Positions 32,446-44,317 of a DNA stretch of 64,000 bases are shown here, piece by piece (positions within the stretch are counted from its first letter, which is position 1; each line of letters begins with the position of its first letter). The translations under genes and the position numbers were made by a program. This DNA is from Atrina japonica (taxonomy: Eukaryota > Mollusca > Bivalvia > Pterioida > Pinnidae), in NCBI GenBank assembly GCA_030159075.1, contig BROG01000110.1:38501-102500 (forward strand), given 5' to 3'. Under the pieces are notes generated by a model. It was not told where the DNA came from. It ran no database searches and was given only the letters and a program-made list of their open reading frames with translations.

Positions 32446-33298
32446 AAACAACATTAAAATCTCTATGAAAATATATAAATTTATGCAAGTTAATCTTGTT
32501 AACATCGAAGCACAATTATTTTTTCATTAAATCGGTCATAAATTGGTGATGTCATAAAATGCATGAATCATGTACAAAATGCCGGAATGTAATAGTATAT
32601 CTCCAGATTCTGATTTAGACACTTTATTGCTCTAATAAAAAAAATGCAGAGATTGCTGATACAATTCTCTTAAAAATGCATTTCATAAATAAAGTTTTAG
32701 TAAAATGTCTACTGCTATCGCAAGTACTGAAATAATTTAAAGATCCGCCATTGTAACCACATCGGAACGAACATGTTGCCTAGCGGAACTTGTCAACTAT
32801 GTGTATTTTTTATTCTTTATTTATCAATCTTATTTTTTCAATTTGTACCCAGCTTGTATTTCACTTCCTGTCGGTTCAGTTCAAATGAAACCTACTGATG
32901 GTTTATAAACATTAGGCCTACTGACGTACAGGTAAGGGTGATTCAAGCTCTAATTGTTGACACCTAGGCTATCACCTATCAGTGGAGATTAGAAAACAAT
33001 TGAAGGTTTAATTGTTTTATTGGCAATTATTTTTACCTATGAAATCAACCGTGAAGAAAATCAAGAATGATAACAATAGCCAGATCAGCTGGTGGGTTCT
33101 ATGTTATGTCCTTGTAAAGAATTTATCTACACTGTGTTTTGTACATTTGTTCACTGAATCTAATGTCAGAGTCGGATACTGAATATTCTGTCGTAATGAG
33201 TACTTTTTATGTACATGTACATTTGTTTCCGAGCAATTCTTGTCAGATACCGAATATTCCGTTATAATGAATGTCGTTGTAAAGCGGGTTGACTGTAT
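32446..33298. other. Unassigned AT-rich stretch
   Basis: No coding segment is supported. The right end (about 33240-33298) reads AATGAATGTCGTTGTAAAGC and then GGGTTGACTGTA, which resembles the end of a pogo-like TIR element (compare 63485-63499), but no matching left end was found. Confidence 0.35.
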
Positions 33299-33432
33299 AT
33301 CTTTGAATCATGAGGGATAGGGCTTTGATATTTCACATGTAGATTTATTATGAATAGAGCTTTCATTTGGTACCTTGACTTTGGACTTTGACCTACTTTT
33401 CAAAATCTTTAACCTTGGCTATACCTCTTAAA
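33299..33432 (+). repeat. Dispersed repeat B, middle fragment
   Basis: Phrases GGGATAGGGCTTTGATATTT, GAGCTTTCATTTGGTACCTT and CTTTGACCTACTTTTCAAAA occur in the same order as in the complete copies. Confidence 0.6.
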
Positions 33433-34098
33433 ACAAGAAATTAAACTTATTATTATCTTTGAAAAAGATTAATTTTATCCTAAAACATATCAATTTTTAT
33501 ATATTTCATTAAAAAAATTATTTACAGTAACTATGTTCAATTTTATTATTCAACTACATTTAATTCAAATTTTTTATCTTTATTCAATGTTTAGTGTTAC
33601 TGTTATCATCATTTTAACACTTCCTGAAATTCATTTCCATTCAGTATTGTTTTTTTTATTACACACCCAACTTTCGCTTCCATAAACTTTGGCTATGAGG
33701 TAAAGACTAACATGTTTAATTGTTAACAAAATAAAAATGTTAGTTGCTAACTGGTTTTTAGAAATCCGTTTTAACTATGTATAGAAGGAAATGGATCAGT
33801 TTCATAACTTTAAGCTTTTTGAAATGACATTGTACTTCTACTGATGTTTTTATTTGCCCAGCCAGGCAACTGACTATTGAAATCTTGTAGGCAACTGATG
33901 TCGAATCCTGTCGCGTGCAGTACTTGCTAAAATTAAAGGCCATTTTCAGTTGGTTATGATCCTGTTTATTTACAACATAGAAAACAACACCAGAATCCGA
34001 ATTTTTCAGTATGGCATCAGCACTCACCACTTGGGCCAGTCCATTTTGTAAATTCACTTGCCAAAATGATTTCTTACTAGCCAATGCGAGTGGACAAG

Positions 34099-34236
34099 TG
34101 GATTTTTCAAACCTGAGCTGAAGGAATAAAAATATTTACAGTACCTTGACGTTAAAACCTGACAGGTTAGGATCAAATACCTATTTTGAAAATTTCCAGC
34201 CATTTCCAATAAGCTTTGTTGTCCTCTGAAATCTCT
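34099..34236 (+). repeat. Dispersed repeat B, 3' fragment
   Basis: CTGAGCTGAAGGAATAAAAA, ACGTTAAAACCTGACAGG and CCATTTCCAATAAGCTTTGT match the last third of repeat B. Confidence 0.6.
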
Positions 34237-34474
34237 GGTTATATTTTCATACATACCTATACTTTCTGTCAATAATGACTGTTTGTTTTATGAATGTTTG
34301 TCGTACATTTATTTTAATGCCTGGAAGATCAAATTTCAGGAAGCATATTGTTTTGACCTGTCTTTTGGTTTGTTTGCAACATTTTGGTTTCTATCAAATA
34401 ACTCCAGTTTCTTTCCTCAAATTTTAATGTATAATTTTAACTAGTTATACATGTTAAACTTGGATCATAACTTT

Positions 34475-35243
34475 TAGCTCACCTGAGCCAAAGGCTTAAG
34501 TGATCTCTTGTGATCACTCCCTGTCAGTTGTCCCTCTGTCCGTCTGTAAACTTTTCAAATTTAGGACTTCTTCTCTGAAACCACAGAAGGGATTTTGATG
34601 AAACTTTACAGGAAGCAAGTGCTCAATGTCCTTTACCAAGTTTGTAGTTTTCTGCCAGATCAGCTAAGAGGTTGATCCAGAGTAGGGCAAAATAGGTCGC
34701 AGAAGGTACCCTCTTTAAAAATCTTCTTCTCGAGAACCACTGCATGAATTGAAAAACGAATTGTTTCTGAGTTATCTGCATGGATGTATGATTTAAGTTT
34801 GTATTTTTTGTAGAAATCGGAATATCAATTTTTGATGTGTTTTTAAGCACTTTTCAGACTTAGCCATTTTCATAAATTTTTTAATGATTTCCTTTATTAT
34901 CTCCCCTTGTATTCATTTTGCTGCATTCATTTAATGTGTTTTACTTGTTATTAGGTGAAGAAATATTTTTGTGCAAGAATTTTGCCGAAATTTAATTTTT
35001 AAAATTTTTTATGAAGTTTTTAAGACTGCAAAATAAGGGGGAGGGGTAATTTTTTTTTTACATTGTCAGCTTATTCTTGAAACCACTGAAGGGATTTAGA
35101 TGAAACTTTACAATAAACAAGTACTCACAGTCCTCTACCATATTTGTTTTGCTATTTTTTGGCCAGATCCACCTACATATTCTTCTTTCCACATTTGTAG
35201 ATGGTTCTCAGGTGAGCGAATTAGGCCCACTTGGGCCTCTTGT
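34475..35243 (+). repeat. TAGCTCACCTGA-type dispersed repeat, second copy
   Basis: It starts TAGCTCACCTGAGCCAAAGG and ends CCCACTTGGGCCTCTTGTG. It shares the same order of internal blocks with the copy at 9417-10529 but is shorter. Confidence 0.75.
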
Positions 35244-37082
35244 GTTTATTTTACAGCTATTTTTACATATGACCAAATTTATTTTCTAATTATTATACAT
35301 GTATCATCAACTGTAAGGTGAAGTGCCACAAATATTGATCTGTCTTTTGACCAAATTAAAGCTAGTTCCTTAAACTTCCATGATAAACATAACTGTGACA
35401 TAGAATCTATCAATTTGATTTCATCCAAATGTTTTGTGATCATCACTTTTTATGATTTACTCTTTACAATGAACAGACATCATCCATGTTGTCCAGCTCC
35501 AACATAAAACATAAGACTTTACCTAATCTGAGAATATTCTCAGCATAATATGCTAAGCAAATCAGATTTCAAGATTAACTGAAGTTCAGCAAAGTTCTCA
35601 GATTAAGTTTTTAGCAAGTGGGTCAAGGGTCATATGTGATATTGAAGGGCATTAGTTGTATTTACCCAAAAAGTTATTTTGAGTTTTTCTACTTTTACTA
35701 CTTGTACTTTACAATAAACAAGTAAGAACTATATACAGACATGACAAATCTTATATTCCTATATATTTAGTGAAAATAAGGTCAGGTCCAATATGGTGTG
35801 GATATACAAATAGTAAGGTTGAATTAATCAATTGCATGTGTATAGTTGCCAAACTATTCATTTGTTCATTATAAATAAGTTAACAAAGGTTATATTTGGA
35901 TGGCCTTTATAGGCAGATGTCCTTTATACAGAGGTGACCTTTGAAGCAAGTTTGACTACATGTATGTTGAAAAAAGATTTGGCAGTTGGCACAAGAATTT
36001 TCAACACAGGTGGAGACTAGGTTCAAATCATTGTTCATATGGATTGCATTTGCAGTTATCGAAACATGTTTATATGAAAATGTATGCACTATTGAAAGTT
36101 CACAGAGTTCTATTGAAAACATGCTAAACATTAAGCTATCGTCTCAGAACACATGTTGCTTTTGTATTTGCCAGATTTTATTATTATTGAATACAATATT
36201 ATTTGGTTGTATCCAATTGAGACAGTTTGTTTGTTTGCCATATATAATCAGGGATTAATACGTTCTCAAATACGAAATCCAATTACAAAAACAACAATGA
36301 TATGTGGTTAATCCGTCGTATCCTGTTTAAGGAAAGTATTTGTTAGCTCTGTATGTTGCTAGGTCTGTAGACATCCCGTTACTCTTTAGATACACAAATT
36401 TTCTCGCTGTTATATTTGCTATATGTTGGTCCTACCAATTTTAGGTAAAGTGCAGATTTCTTTTGTTTAGTTTTCTCAAAGGATTTTGCTTTGTATGATA
36501 GATTTTGTTGGTTTTACATCCACCCTCTAGGTCATTATATTCTGAATATATAAATGGACATAAACAAATATTTAGTTGTCTAATCACGTAGTATTGATCC
36601 ATATCAAAGATTTTGTTAAAATATTTTACCTCAGGTTGAACAGATAGACCTTTCCTTCACTCTTAGTGAGAGCAAATACAGTCAGTGGTCACGGTAGAAA
36701 AGTGGAACCATTTTCACAAAGTACTGGTAGTTATATGTTATACCTACATGTATTCTATTGTAAACACTGAAAGAAAAATCTGGTCAGAAGGCTGTTGGCT
36801 CACAGTTCACTGTGGTATTAAAGTATTAAGACTGTAACTGTTACATATAGTTGACATAATAACCTGTAGATCATTATGTCTGGCTGTTTTGTTGGTGTGA
36901 TGAACTGCAATTGATGATCCCTGGGTATAATATTGATGTATTATGACCTGTAACTGATTATGACATACCATATTTTCTGTAATAAAATCCTTGGGGGGTG
37001 TTACATTTTCCAAAAGGAGGGTGTTTATTAGAGTAGAATTATTAATGGTTAGTTTTCCAAATCATATTATAATTTTACGGAT
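35244..37082. other. No gene supported
   Basis: AT-rich, with short overlapping frames on both strands that show no protein character. At about 35890-35960 there is a fragment of the CAGT-end MITE family (GGCCTTTATAGGCAGATGTC, TATACAGAGGTGACC). At 36640-36706 an AG-bounded segment stays open but resembles nothing I know. Confidence 0.4.
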
Positions 37083-37330
37083 GATTGGTTAGAGCATCGA
37101 ACTTTGAACCATAAAGTCTCTCACTTCTGGTCGGTGCAGGTTCGAGTCCTGCTGGAACCTAAGTTGATTTTAGTGTGAAAGTTTGCCATTTTACTTGCAT
37201 AGGACGGGTGATCGCTTCCCAGGTACATTTTAATTAAGTTCTCTCCATCAATAAAAACTAGTTGCCACCAATCATATAACTGAAAAAATGTTGAGTTTGT
37301 GGGTAAAAACACTTTTCAAAATTTAGTTTT
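37083..37330 (+). mobile_element. SINE family 1, copy with the best-preserved tRNA promoter
   Basis: The A box region reads GATTGGTTAGAGCATCGAAC and the B box GTGCAGGTTCGAGTCCTGCT, close to a real tRNA B box. The body runs through AAAGTTTGCCATTTTACTTG and CCAGGTACATTTTAATTAAG to AAAACACTTTTCAAA. Confidence 0.8.
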
Positions 37331-37789
37331 ACTGATTTCCAGTGTTTCATTCATCTTCATGTGAAGACTGTTGTTTCTCCTTGTTTCTTTTTCTCTGATC
37401 TGTGTAAATTACATTCCCTTAAATGATCAGTTTTATTTGTGATCTATTCATGTTCCATTTATAGCACTGTACATGTATCTTTCCCATGTAATAAGTTACA
37501 TTGTTCTTTGGTTTGGAAATAAAAAATCCCAGAAATCACCCAAAAGTCATACAAATTGGGTATTTCAAATATATGTACAGTACTGTAGATGGGAACGAGG
37601 ATGATAACAACAAAAGTCTGAGGGATTGATTGCTAGAAAACTTGGCAAATGATAACAACAGCAAGTCATTTGAGCTTAGTGAATCTCGCCATGATCTAAC
37701 TACATCAAGTGAAGCTGAAAGTATAGATTAAGTACACTTGGTCTGTACTGGGTTTTTTTAAAGGTCAGATATAACCAAAGGTCCACATA

Positions 37790-38510
37790 CTTGGCCTATA
37801 CTGTATTACATGTATTTTAATTCCCTAAACCTGTACCTTATTGTTTATTTATCATGGAACATTACCAAAGGTCCACATGCTCTTTCCTCAACCTGTATCT
37901 TATTATTTACTTAAATCATGGTCTATGACTTAAGGTCCACATACTCTTCCTTTGACCTGGACCTTTTTATTTACTTATTATGGAATATTAACAAAGGTCT
38001 GCATACTCTCCCTTTGACCTGGACCTTTTTATTTACTTATTATGGAATATTATCAAAGGTCCGCATACTCTCCCTTTGACCTGGACCTTTTTATTTACTT
38101 ATTATGGAATATTATCAAAGGTCTGCATACTCTCCCTTTGACCTGGACCTTTTTATTTACTTATTATGGAATATTATCAAAGGTCCGCATACTCTCCCTT
38201 TGACCCGGACCTTTTTATTTACTTATTATGGAATATTATCAAAGGTCTGCATACTCTCCCTTTGACCTGGACCTTTTTATTTACTTATTATGGAATATTA
38301 TCAAAGGTCCGCATACTCTCCCTTTGACCCGGACCTTTTTATTTACTTATTATGGAATATTATCAAAGGTCCGCATACTCTCCCTTTGACCTGGACCTTT
38401 TTATTTACTTATTATGGAATATTATCAAAGGTCCGCATACTCTCCCTTTGACCTGGACCTTTTTATTTACTTATTATGGAATATTATCAAAGGTCCGCAT
38501 ACTCTTCCCT
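37790..38510. repeat. 62-bp minisatellite (array A)
   Basis: Units read TATTATGGAATATTATCAAA, then GGTCCGCATACTCTCCCTTT, then GACCTGGACCTTTTTATTTACT, with TGGAATATTA at 37981, 38043 and 38105 (62-bp spacing). The left edge (37790-37980) is diverged. It runs without a gap into the related 64-bp array. Confidence 0.93.
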
Positions 38511-39720
38511 TGACCTGTACCTTATTATGTACTTAACTCATTGTCTGTGACTTAAGGTCCGCATACTCTTCCCTTGACCTGTACCTTATTATGTACTTAA
38601 CTCATTGTCTGTGACTTAAGGTCCGCATACTCTTCCCTTGACCTGTACCTTATTATGTACTTAACTCATTGTCTGTGACTTAAGGTCCACATACTCTTCC
38701 TTGACCTGACCTGTTACCTTATTATTGTCTGTGACTTAAGGTCCACTACTCTTCCCTTGTGTACTGTGACTTAAGGTCCACATACTCTTCCCTTGACCTG
38801 TACCTTATTATGTACTTAACTCATTGTCTGTGACTTAAGGTCCGCATACTCTTCCCTTGACCTGTACCTTATTATGTACTTAACTCATTGTCTGTGACTT
38901 AAGGTCCACATACTCTTCCCTTGACCTGTACCTTATTATGTACTTAACTCATTGTCTGTGACTTAAGGTCCGCATACTCTTCCCTTGACCTGTACCTTAT
39001 TATGTACTTAACTCATTGTCTGTGACTTAAGGTCCACATACTCTTCCCTTGACCTGTACCTTATTATGTACTTAACTCATTGTCTGTGACTTAAGGTCCG
39101 CATACTCTTCCCTTGACCTGTACCTTTATTATGTACTTAACTCATTGTCTGTGACTTAAGGTCCACATACTCTTCCCTTGACCTGTACCTTTATTATGTA
39201 CTTAACTCATTGTCTGTGACTTAAGGTCCACATACTCTTCCCTTGACCTGTACCTTATTATGTACTTAACTCATTGTCTGTGACTTAAGGTCCGCATACT
39301 CTTCCCTTGACCTGTACCTTATTATGTACTTAACTCATTGTCTGTGACTTAAGGTCCGCATACTCTTCCCTTGACCTGTACCTTATTATGTACTTAACTC
39401 ATTGTCTGTGACTTAAGGTCCACATACTCTTCCCTTGACCTGTACCTTATTATGTACTTAACTCATTGTCTGTGACTTAAGGTCCACATACTCTTCCCTA
39501 GACCTGTACCTTATTATGTACTTAACTCATTGTCTGTGACTTAAGGTCCACATACTCTTCCCTTGACCTGTACCTTATTATGTACTTAACTCATTGTCTG
39601 TGACTTAAGGTCCACATACTCTTCCCTTGACCTGTACCTTATTATGTACTTAACTCATTGTCTGTGACTTAAGGTCCACATACTCTTCCCTAGACCTGTA
39701 CCATATTATTTGCTTATTTT
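38511..39720. repeat. 64-bp minisatellite (array B)
   Basis: Units read AAGGTCCGCATACTCTTCCC, then TTGACCTGTACCTTATTATG, then TACTTAACTCATTGTCTGTG; the spacing is 64 bp (GTCC at 38557 and 38621). It shares the GGTCC(G/A)CATACTC and TTGACCTG cores with array A. A short disrupted zone (38695-38790) has deletions. Units vary between GTCCGCAT and GTCCACAT. Confidence 0.93.
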
Positions 39721-41548
39721 GGGGTATATCAATGGTCTATATTTTCTTCCCTTGACCTGTGCCTTATTAATTAGTTGTTACGGGATATAACAATAGGTCC
39801 ACATACCGATACTATGCCATAGACTGTACCTTATTATTTACTTATTATCGTCTATCATTGTCAGGATAGCGATATTGATTTATCACTAGTACTGCTTGTC
39901 AACACTAGTGAGGTGTTGTCCCTGTATCCAATGACAGTGTTGGCTAGGCGAATCATTTAAATCCCTGGTTGCAATCATAGTCAGTTTGCTGAAAACAATT
40001 CAATTATTTCATTGTTAGTCATGCTTGGTGCCTTCCATTATGTGATTAAGATCATTAACACATTTATTGAATATGATATAATATTGTCTTTGGATTTGGA
40101 TTGGGGTATGAACATTTTTATGTACAAAGCACAGTATTCTTTCTTGAATGAAACTTACAACAAAATCATGTATCTTTTATCTTTGAGAGCATCGTTTTCC
40201 CTAGAATATCATCAGAATTTAGGTATAGATAGGATGGTTGAATTATTGCATGATGCAACAGTGGATAATTTTCAATTTGACTTAGATACTGTATATATTT
40301 TGTAACTTTCGCTGTTTTTAAATTTTCACCATTTTCGCCCTTATATGAGAGGACGAAGCACGGACATACATGTCATCCATGATACATAGGTGATTTAGGG
40401 CAGATTTAAGACAGAGTGAATATGTTTTCTGTCTTAAAAGGGCAAAAATAACCAGGTATTCAGTACATATAAAATGCCATGTTTTAATAATTTGATGTTT
40501 TTTATAGAGCTTTTCCAAGTTGTTCCATTCCGTTATTTTTTCCCCAGTTGTTCCATTCTGTTGAGTTTTGTTCCTAGGTATATTGTAACAGGATTCTCTC
40601 CCCCATCTTTCAGTTTCGTAGGAGTAGTTTATACTCAGATCATGTGACTTCAACAGAAAGTAGGGCAAAGTAACTTCCAGTTCCAGTATCAAAATATATA
40701 CATTGACGATATTCAGTGATATCTTTCTTCAGTTCATCTGGGAGGAATAATGCGTGGATAAATATTCTTTCTTGTAAAGATGACAAGTTTTTTTACTTTC
40801 CGTTGGTTGCTTTTCAAATCTGGCTCCTAGCACTATATTATATCTATATATTCAATGAACTGCAGCCCACATATTCTGGTGATGTCACATACTATAATCA
40901 TGAAAGGTGGCGGAATGGGACAACTTGAACTTTGACACACACTTGTAAGTTTGCTGTGTTTAATTTTATGAGAGTTATACTAACCATCTTTTTGGTCATC
41001 TTTCTTTTGTGATTTGCTTCAATAAATTTATATTTTTTAGCAAAAGAATAGATTTTTGCAATTTGCATCAATTGTTTTGTTTTTGTCATGTAGTAAGAGA
41101 TAGCAAAATTATTTATTACAAATCACACATGTTTATCTACAAATCTTTTACCAAATGTTATAAATCCTGATTGAAATGGATTTTCTTTGTCAACTGGAAA
41201 ATATTTCACATCTTAAAAAACCTTGTAAATGATCACTGAGAAAAGAAGGAATAAAAAAAATTATGAGAAAAATTAGTTTTATTCAGAATGAACAAAAGAT
41301 TTAACAAAACATTTTATAATCCACTTTGATTGATGAAAGACTTGGCAGTTATTTCTTATCAGCTCAAAACATATCATTCCTATTACAAAAATTATTGAAA
41401 TGTTGATTATAATTCTATTCTATAAAATTGAGCGAAAGCAAGATTTAGGTTATCTCATAAGTGCATCAAACCCTTTTTATGAGAAGAAAGTTTGTCGTAG
41501 GAAATTGACATACCTATACATGCATCCATATATTACCTGGTATTGAAA
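39721..41548. other. 3' flank of the minus-strand orphan gene; no further gene seen
   Basis: It contains decayed array-B units to about 39840, an AT-rich stretch, and SINE family 1 remnants at about 40560-40615 (TAGGTATATTGTAACAGGAT). A + strand frame at 40021-40302 is open for 94 codons, but its composition is not convincing. TTTATT at about 41278-41283 reads as AATAAA on the minus strand and could be the polyadenylation signal of the gene ending at 41549, about 270 bp downstream of its stop. Confidence 0.4.
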
Positions 41549-42916
41549 TCAAACACATTTTATTTGATCTATTATCTGATCAGTTTCTCTGTCACTATGC
41601 ACCACATCATTGTCAATTTCACATTCATCTACTTCCTGTATAACATTATCCTCGTCACCTAATTGAGTGTTCCCTAGATGATAATTATCGTGTTGTCTCT
41701 CTAGGTTACTTGAATCATAAGTTCCGTTAACACTATAACCATCCTTTAGTTTATAATAAGCATTTCTATGACCTTGATGTACCATCACATTATTTATATG
41801 TTTCCGTAAGGCCGTATTGAGTCTCTTGAAGGCCGCCCCACCTTCAGGTTTGTCTAAAATAATCCTGCCACCTGTGGGCTTTATTCTGGCATCAAAATTC
41901 CTATCTAAATTGTTCATAACTTTTCTATCGTGAACCATTTCATCTATGGCTCTTGATATTTTCATTGTACGATTTTTAATCTGTGACTGACAGTCCACCA
42001 CTGACTTAGATGACAGTGGAGCAGTACCTTGTTTTTTAGAGCTGTTTGATTCCACCTGATAGTCTTTTTCAGATGATGGATCATCAGCACCATTTTTAAG
42101 TTGCACCTCCTCATTGATTTGATCTGATTGCAGTTGTCGATTTCTTTCAACTTTTAATCTAGCATTTTGATAAGCACTTGTCCTTTTGCAGTCATCGATA
42201 GAAATGACATTTAAGAGATGGTTTGATTGAGACCTTACTTGTACCATTGTATGGTCATTAACTTGTATCACCGTTCCTCTGCCTGCCATTCTAGAAATGC
42301 TACTCAGCGTGTCAGAGCCGTCGTCATCTGAATGAATTTCCAGATTATCGCTGTTGTGATCTTGTTCGCCTTCACTGTTTAATCCATTGCTTGGTTGCTT
42401 GGAAGTTTTATCAATTTCTTGTGACGCTTCAGCAGTTGTTTTGACATTGCTGTCATATTGCACCTGTTTTTTATTGATTTTTGTTAATTGTTTCCCAGGT
42501 AAATTTCTAGTGTAAATTTCATCTCTTTGTGCTGCATAATGTAAAGACGTCTCAGCCAGGTGATTTGTCACAGCATCTAGATCAGTTCCACTATAGAACG
42601 AGCCAGGCGATCGCATGCTGCTGCTACTACTCCATATATATCTTGTCCCATTAACATCTCTTCTGCCTACATGAGCTGATGCAGCTCGGTATCGGAAATG
42701 ATCCGAACTAGGTGCAGTAAGACGAGGAAAATGAGAAGATTTTGGTCTACAATTTTTTTTTACATCTTTTCTCCAAGAATCTATCTGTTGAAGTTTTTGA
42801 GGTGGCAGATAAGTGACAAGTTTGGAATTTTTGTAAATGTTTCCATCTGCACCTAGTCGGTACATCTGAGTCCAGTCTTGCACTTTGTTGTGATATCGCA
42901 GTGTTTTTGCATCCAT
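41549..42916 (-). CDS. Uncharacterised intronless 455-aa protein
   Basis: I do not recognise this gene. It is by far the longest non-repetitive open frame in the window and is uninterrupted. I choose ATG at 42916: it has A at -3 and G at +4, and the open frame upstream (to 42949) has no ATG and crosses a poly-A run. There is no signal peptide and no membrane span. Residues 1-60 look conserved-domain-like (QDWTQMYRLGADGNIYKNSK, LVTYLPPQ). Residues 96-100 are Ser5. About 150-205 and 262-310 are polar, low-complexity and acidic in places (HSDDDGSD). Residues 318-395 form a second ordered-looking block (IDEMVHDRKVMNNLDRNFDA, RIKPTGGRIILDKPEGG, LNTALRKHINNVMVHQGHR). The tail (421-441) is acidic. 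It may lie antisense inside a giant PGAP1 intron. It could be a retrocopy or a lineage-restricted gene. Confidence 0.75.
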   Translation of the reverse strand: MDAKTLRYHNKVQDWTQMYRLGADGNIYKNSKLVTYLPPQKLQQIDSWRKDVKKNCRPKSSHFPRLTAPSSDHFRYRAASAHVGRRDVNGTRYIWSSSSSMRSPGSFYSGTDLDAVTNHLAETSLHYAAQRDEIYTRNLPGKQLTKINKKQVQYDSNVKTTAEASQEIDKTSKQPSNGLNSEGEQDHNSDNLEIHSDDDGSDTLSSISRMAGRGTVIQVNDHTMVQVRSQSNHLLNVISIDDCKRTSAYQNARLKVERNRQLQSDQINEEVQLKNGADDPSSEKDYQVESNSSKKQGTAPLSSKSVVDCQSQIKNRTMKISRAIDEMVHDRKVMNNLDRNFDARIKPTGGRIILDKPEGGAAFKRLNTALRKHINNVMVHQGHRNAYYKLKDGYSVNGTYDSSNLERQHDNYHLGNTQLGDEDNVIQEVDECEIDNDVVHSDRETDQIIDQIKCV

Positions 42917-43106
42917 TGTGTGTTGAAATTTTTTTTTTTTTAAAGTCAACTTGTTTTAAAGTTAAGCTGGCAGATCATCACTTTTGTCACTATACGGTAG
43001 TTTTTTCATTGTGGCAGTCTGAAAGCAATTATAAAAAATGAGCATTTAAAATCTGTCAGTTTATACAACAATGTAAAAAAAAAAATTCAAATATTGTTGG
43101 TAGAAT

Positions 43107-43375
43107 CTAGAATGATTTTCCACCATAATTATGAGACCATAGGTTTTTGTCGATGGGGGATCTTAGTTCACTTGTCACCTGTCTATCAAGTAAAAACGGA
43201 GCATTATTCAAAGGATCTGTAATACTTTGTAACCAATCAGAAAAACAAATAAAAGCGTTTGTTAAAGTAAAACCAAACTTTTTAAGATAAAACCAATTTT
43301 TAATAAAGAGTTCTATTGCCTTACACAAGGAATGTTTGCCAAACCTGACTTCACCTGAGCATTTTATTTGGATAT
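43107..43375 (-). CDS. Possible 3'-terminal coding exon of unknown gene (88 aa)
   Basis: On the minus strand a good acceptor (pyrimidine-rich, TTCCTTCACATTAG, ending at 43376) opens a frame of 88 codons to TAG at 43107. The residues look protein-like: CSGEVRFGKHSLCKAIELF, then NAFICFSDWLQSITDPLNN, then FLLDRQVTSELRSP and LWSHNYGGKSF. No in-frame ATG begins it, so it would need an upstream exon, which I could not identify. It is about 190 bp upstream of the 455-aa gene on the same strand, but no phase-compatible splice joins the two. It may be an independent gene end, a pseudogene fragment or chance. Confidence 0.35.
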
Positions 43376-43790
43376 CTAATGTGAAGGAACAGCCAAAAGA
43401 CCGGCATTAATCAAATGAACCACATGACCCTATAATTCGGCTGATTATGTTATTAACCTTTTTATTATCGGTAAATACTGCTTTACAAATGAAAAAGTCT
43501 TGTGTTGTTTGGCAGTAAAATACAGAAATGGCAATAATTGAGGGTGGTATAGGCTGTAACGATACTGGGAGTTTTAGTCCTCGTATTGATATAAAGTATT
43601 CAATGTTTGATATTCATATTGAAGTACTCTTTGCTCAACATTAAGTTGGACAAAACAGAACAATTGTATCTGAATTATTACAGCTCCAGAATCAATAAGA
43701 CATTAGCTTTTTATTTCCTGAATGTAATGTAATTGTATGTTGTATAATAGGTATATAAAAGCAAATAATGTGAACATACAATTTTCTCTC
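43376..43790. other. No gene supported
   Basis: AT-rich stretch upstream of the minus-strand fragment. No promoter-like element stands out. Confidence 0.35.
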
Positions 43791-43932
43791 TCTCTCTTTC
43801 TCCAGTTCTAGATTCAGTACATTCTCTCAAGTTTTATGTTTCCCTCTCAAGTTGGTTATTATTCTCTCTCTCTCCTCTCTCAAGTTCTATATTGTTCTGT
43901 TTATCTTTCTCACCTTTTCTCTCTCTCTGGCA
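43785..43932. repeat. CT-rich (TCTC)n low-complexity tract
   Basis: Runs of CTCTCTCT interspersed with CTCAAGTT and TTCTATATTG phrases. It precedes the CA microsatellite. Confidence 0.8.
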
Positions 43933-43971
43933 TTCAGTATTATGTATTTTATATTGGCAACATTTAAATTA

Positions 43972-43992
43972 AACACACACACACCCATGCAG

Positions 43993-44052
<60 letters not shown>
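43972..44052. repeat. (CA)n microsatellite
   Basis: About 30 CA dinucleotides in a nearly uninterrupted run (43993-44052), with a short imperfect lead-in at 43972. Confidence 0.97.
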
Positions 44053-44058
<6 letters not shown>

Positions 44059-44317
44059 ACATATCGTGGAGAGAAGAGACCAAGTTGCTGTGTTGTTGAA
44101 ATGGGTAAAACTCATTCTCACATATTGGTGAAGTAAGTAATTAACAATGGGGTCAAATTTTAGCCCTCCCACAAATTGTTAGTAGGTTTGTGCCAAACAG
44201 AACATATACTTTGTAAGATTTCCAACCATGAAATTAGCTATACCTAGTTTATCTAATTTACTGTTATAAAAATGAATAAATTTCAAATTAGATAACAAGT
44301 AGAAAGGGGGAATCTTA

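Noticed and set aside
33758..34084. 108-codon minus-strand frame (ASKKSFWQVNLQNGLAQVVS at its start)
   Set aside because: The composition is fairly protein-like, but it lies between fragments of dispersed repeats, and I find no consistent splice borders, no motif and no partner exons. It may be an old repeat-borne fragment; too weak to annotate as a gene.
37083..37160. Possible tRNA gene (A and B boxes clear)
   Set aside because: No acceptor stem or anticodon arm can be drawn, and the sequence continues into a body shared with five other copies, so it is a SINE head.
40021..40305. 94-codon + strand frame (ATG at 40021)
   Set aside because: Preceded by a TTAG acceptor-like site, but the residues match nothing expected of PGAP1 and the AT-rich composition fits chance.
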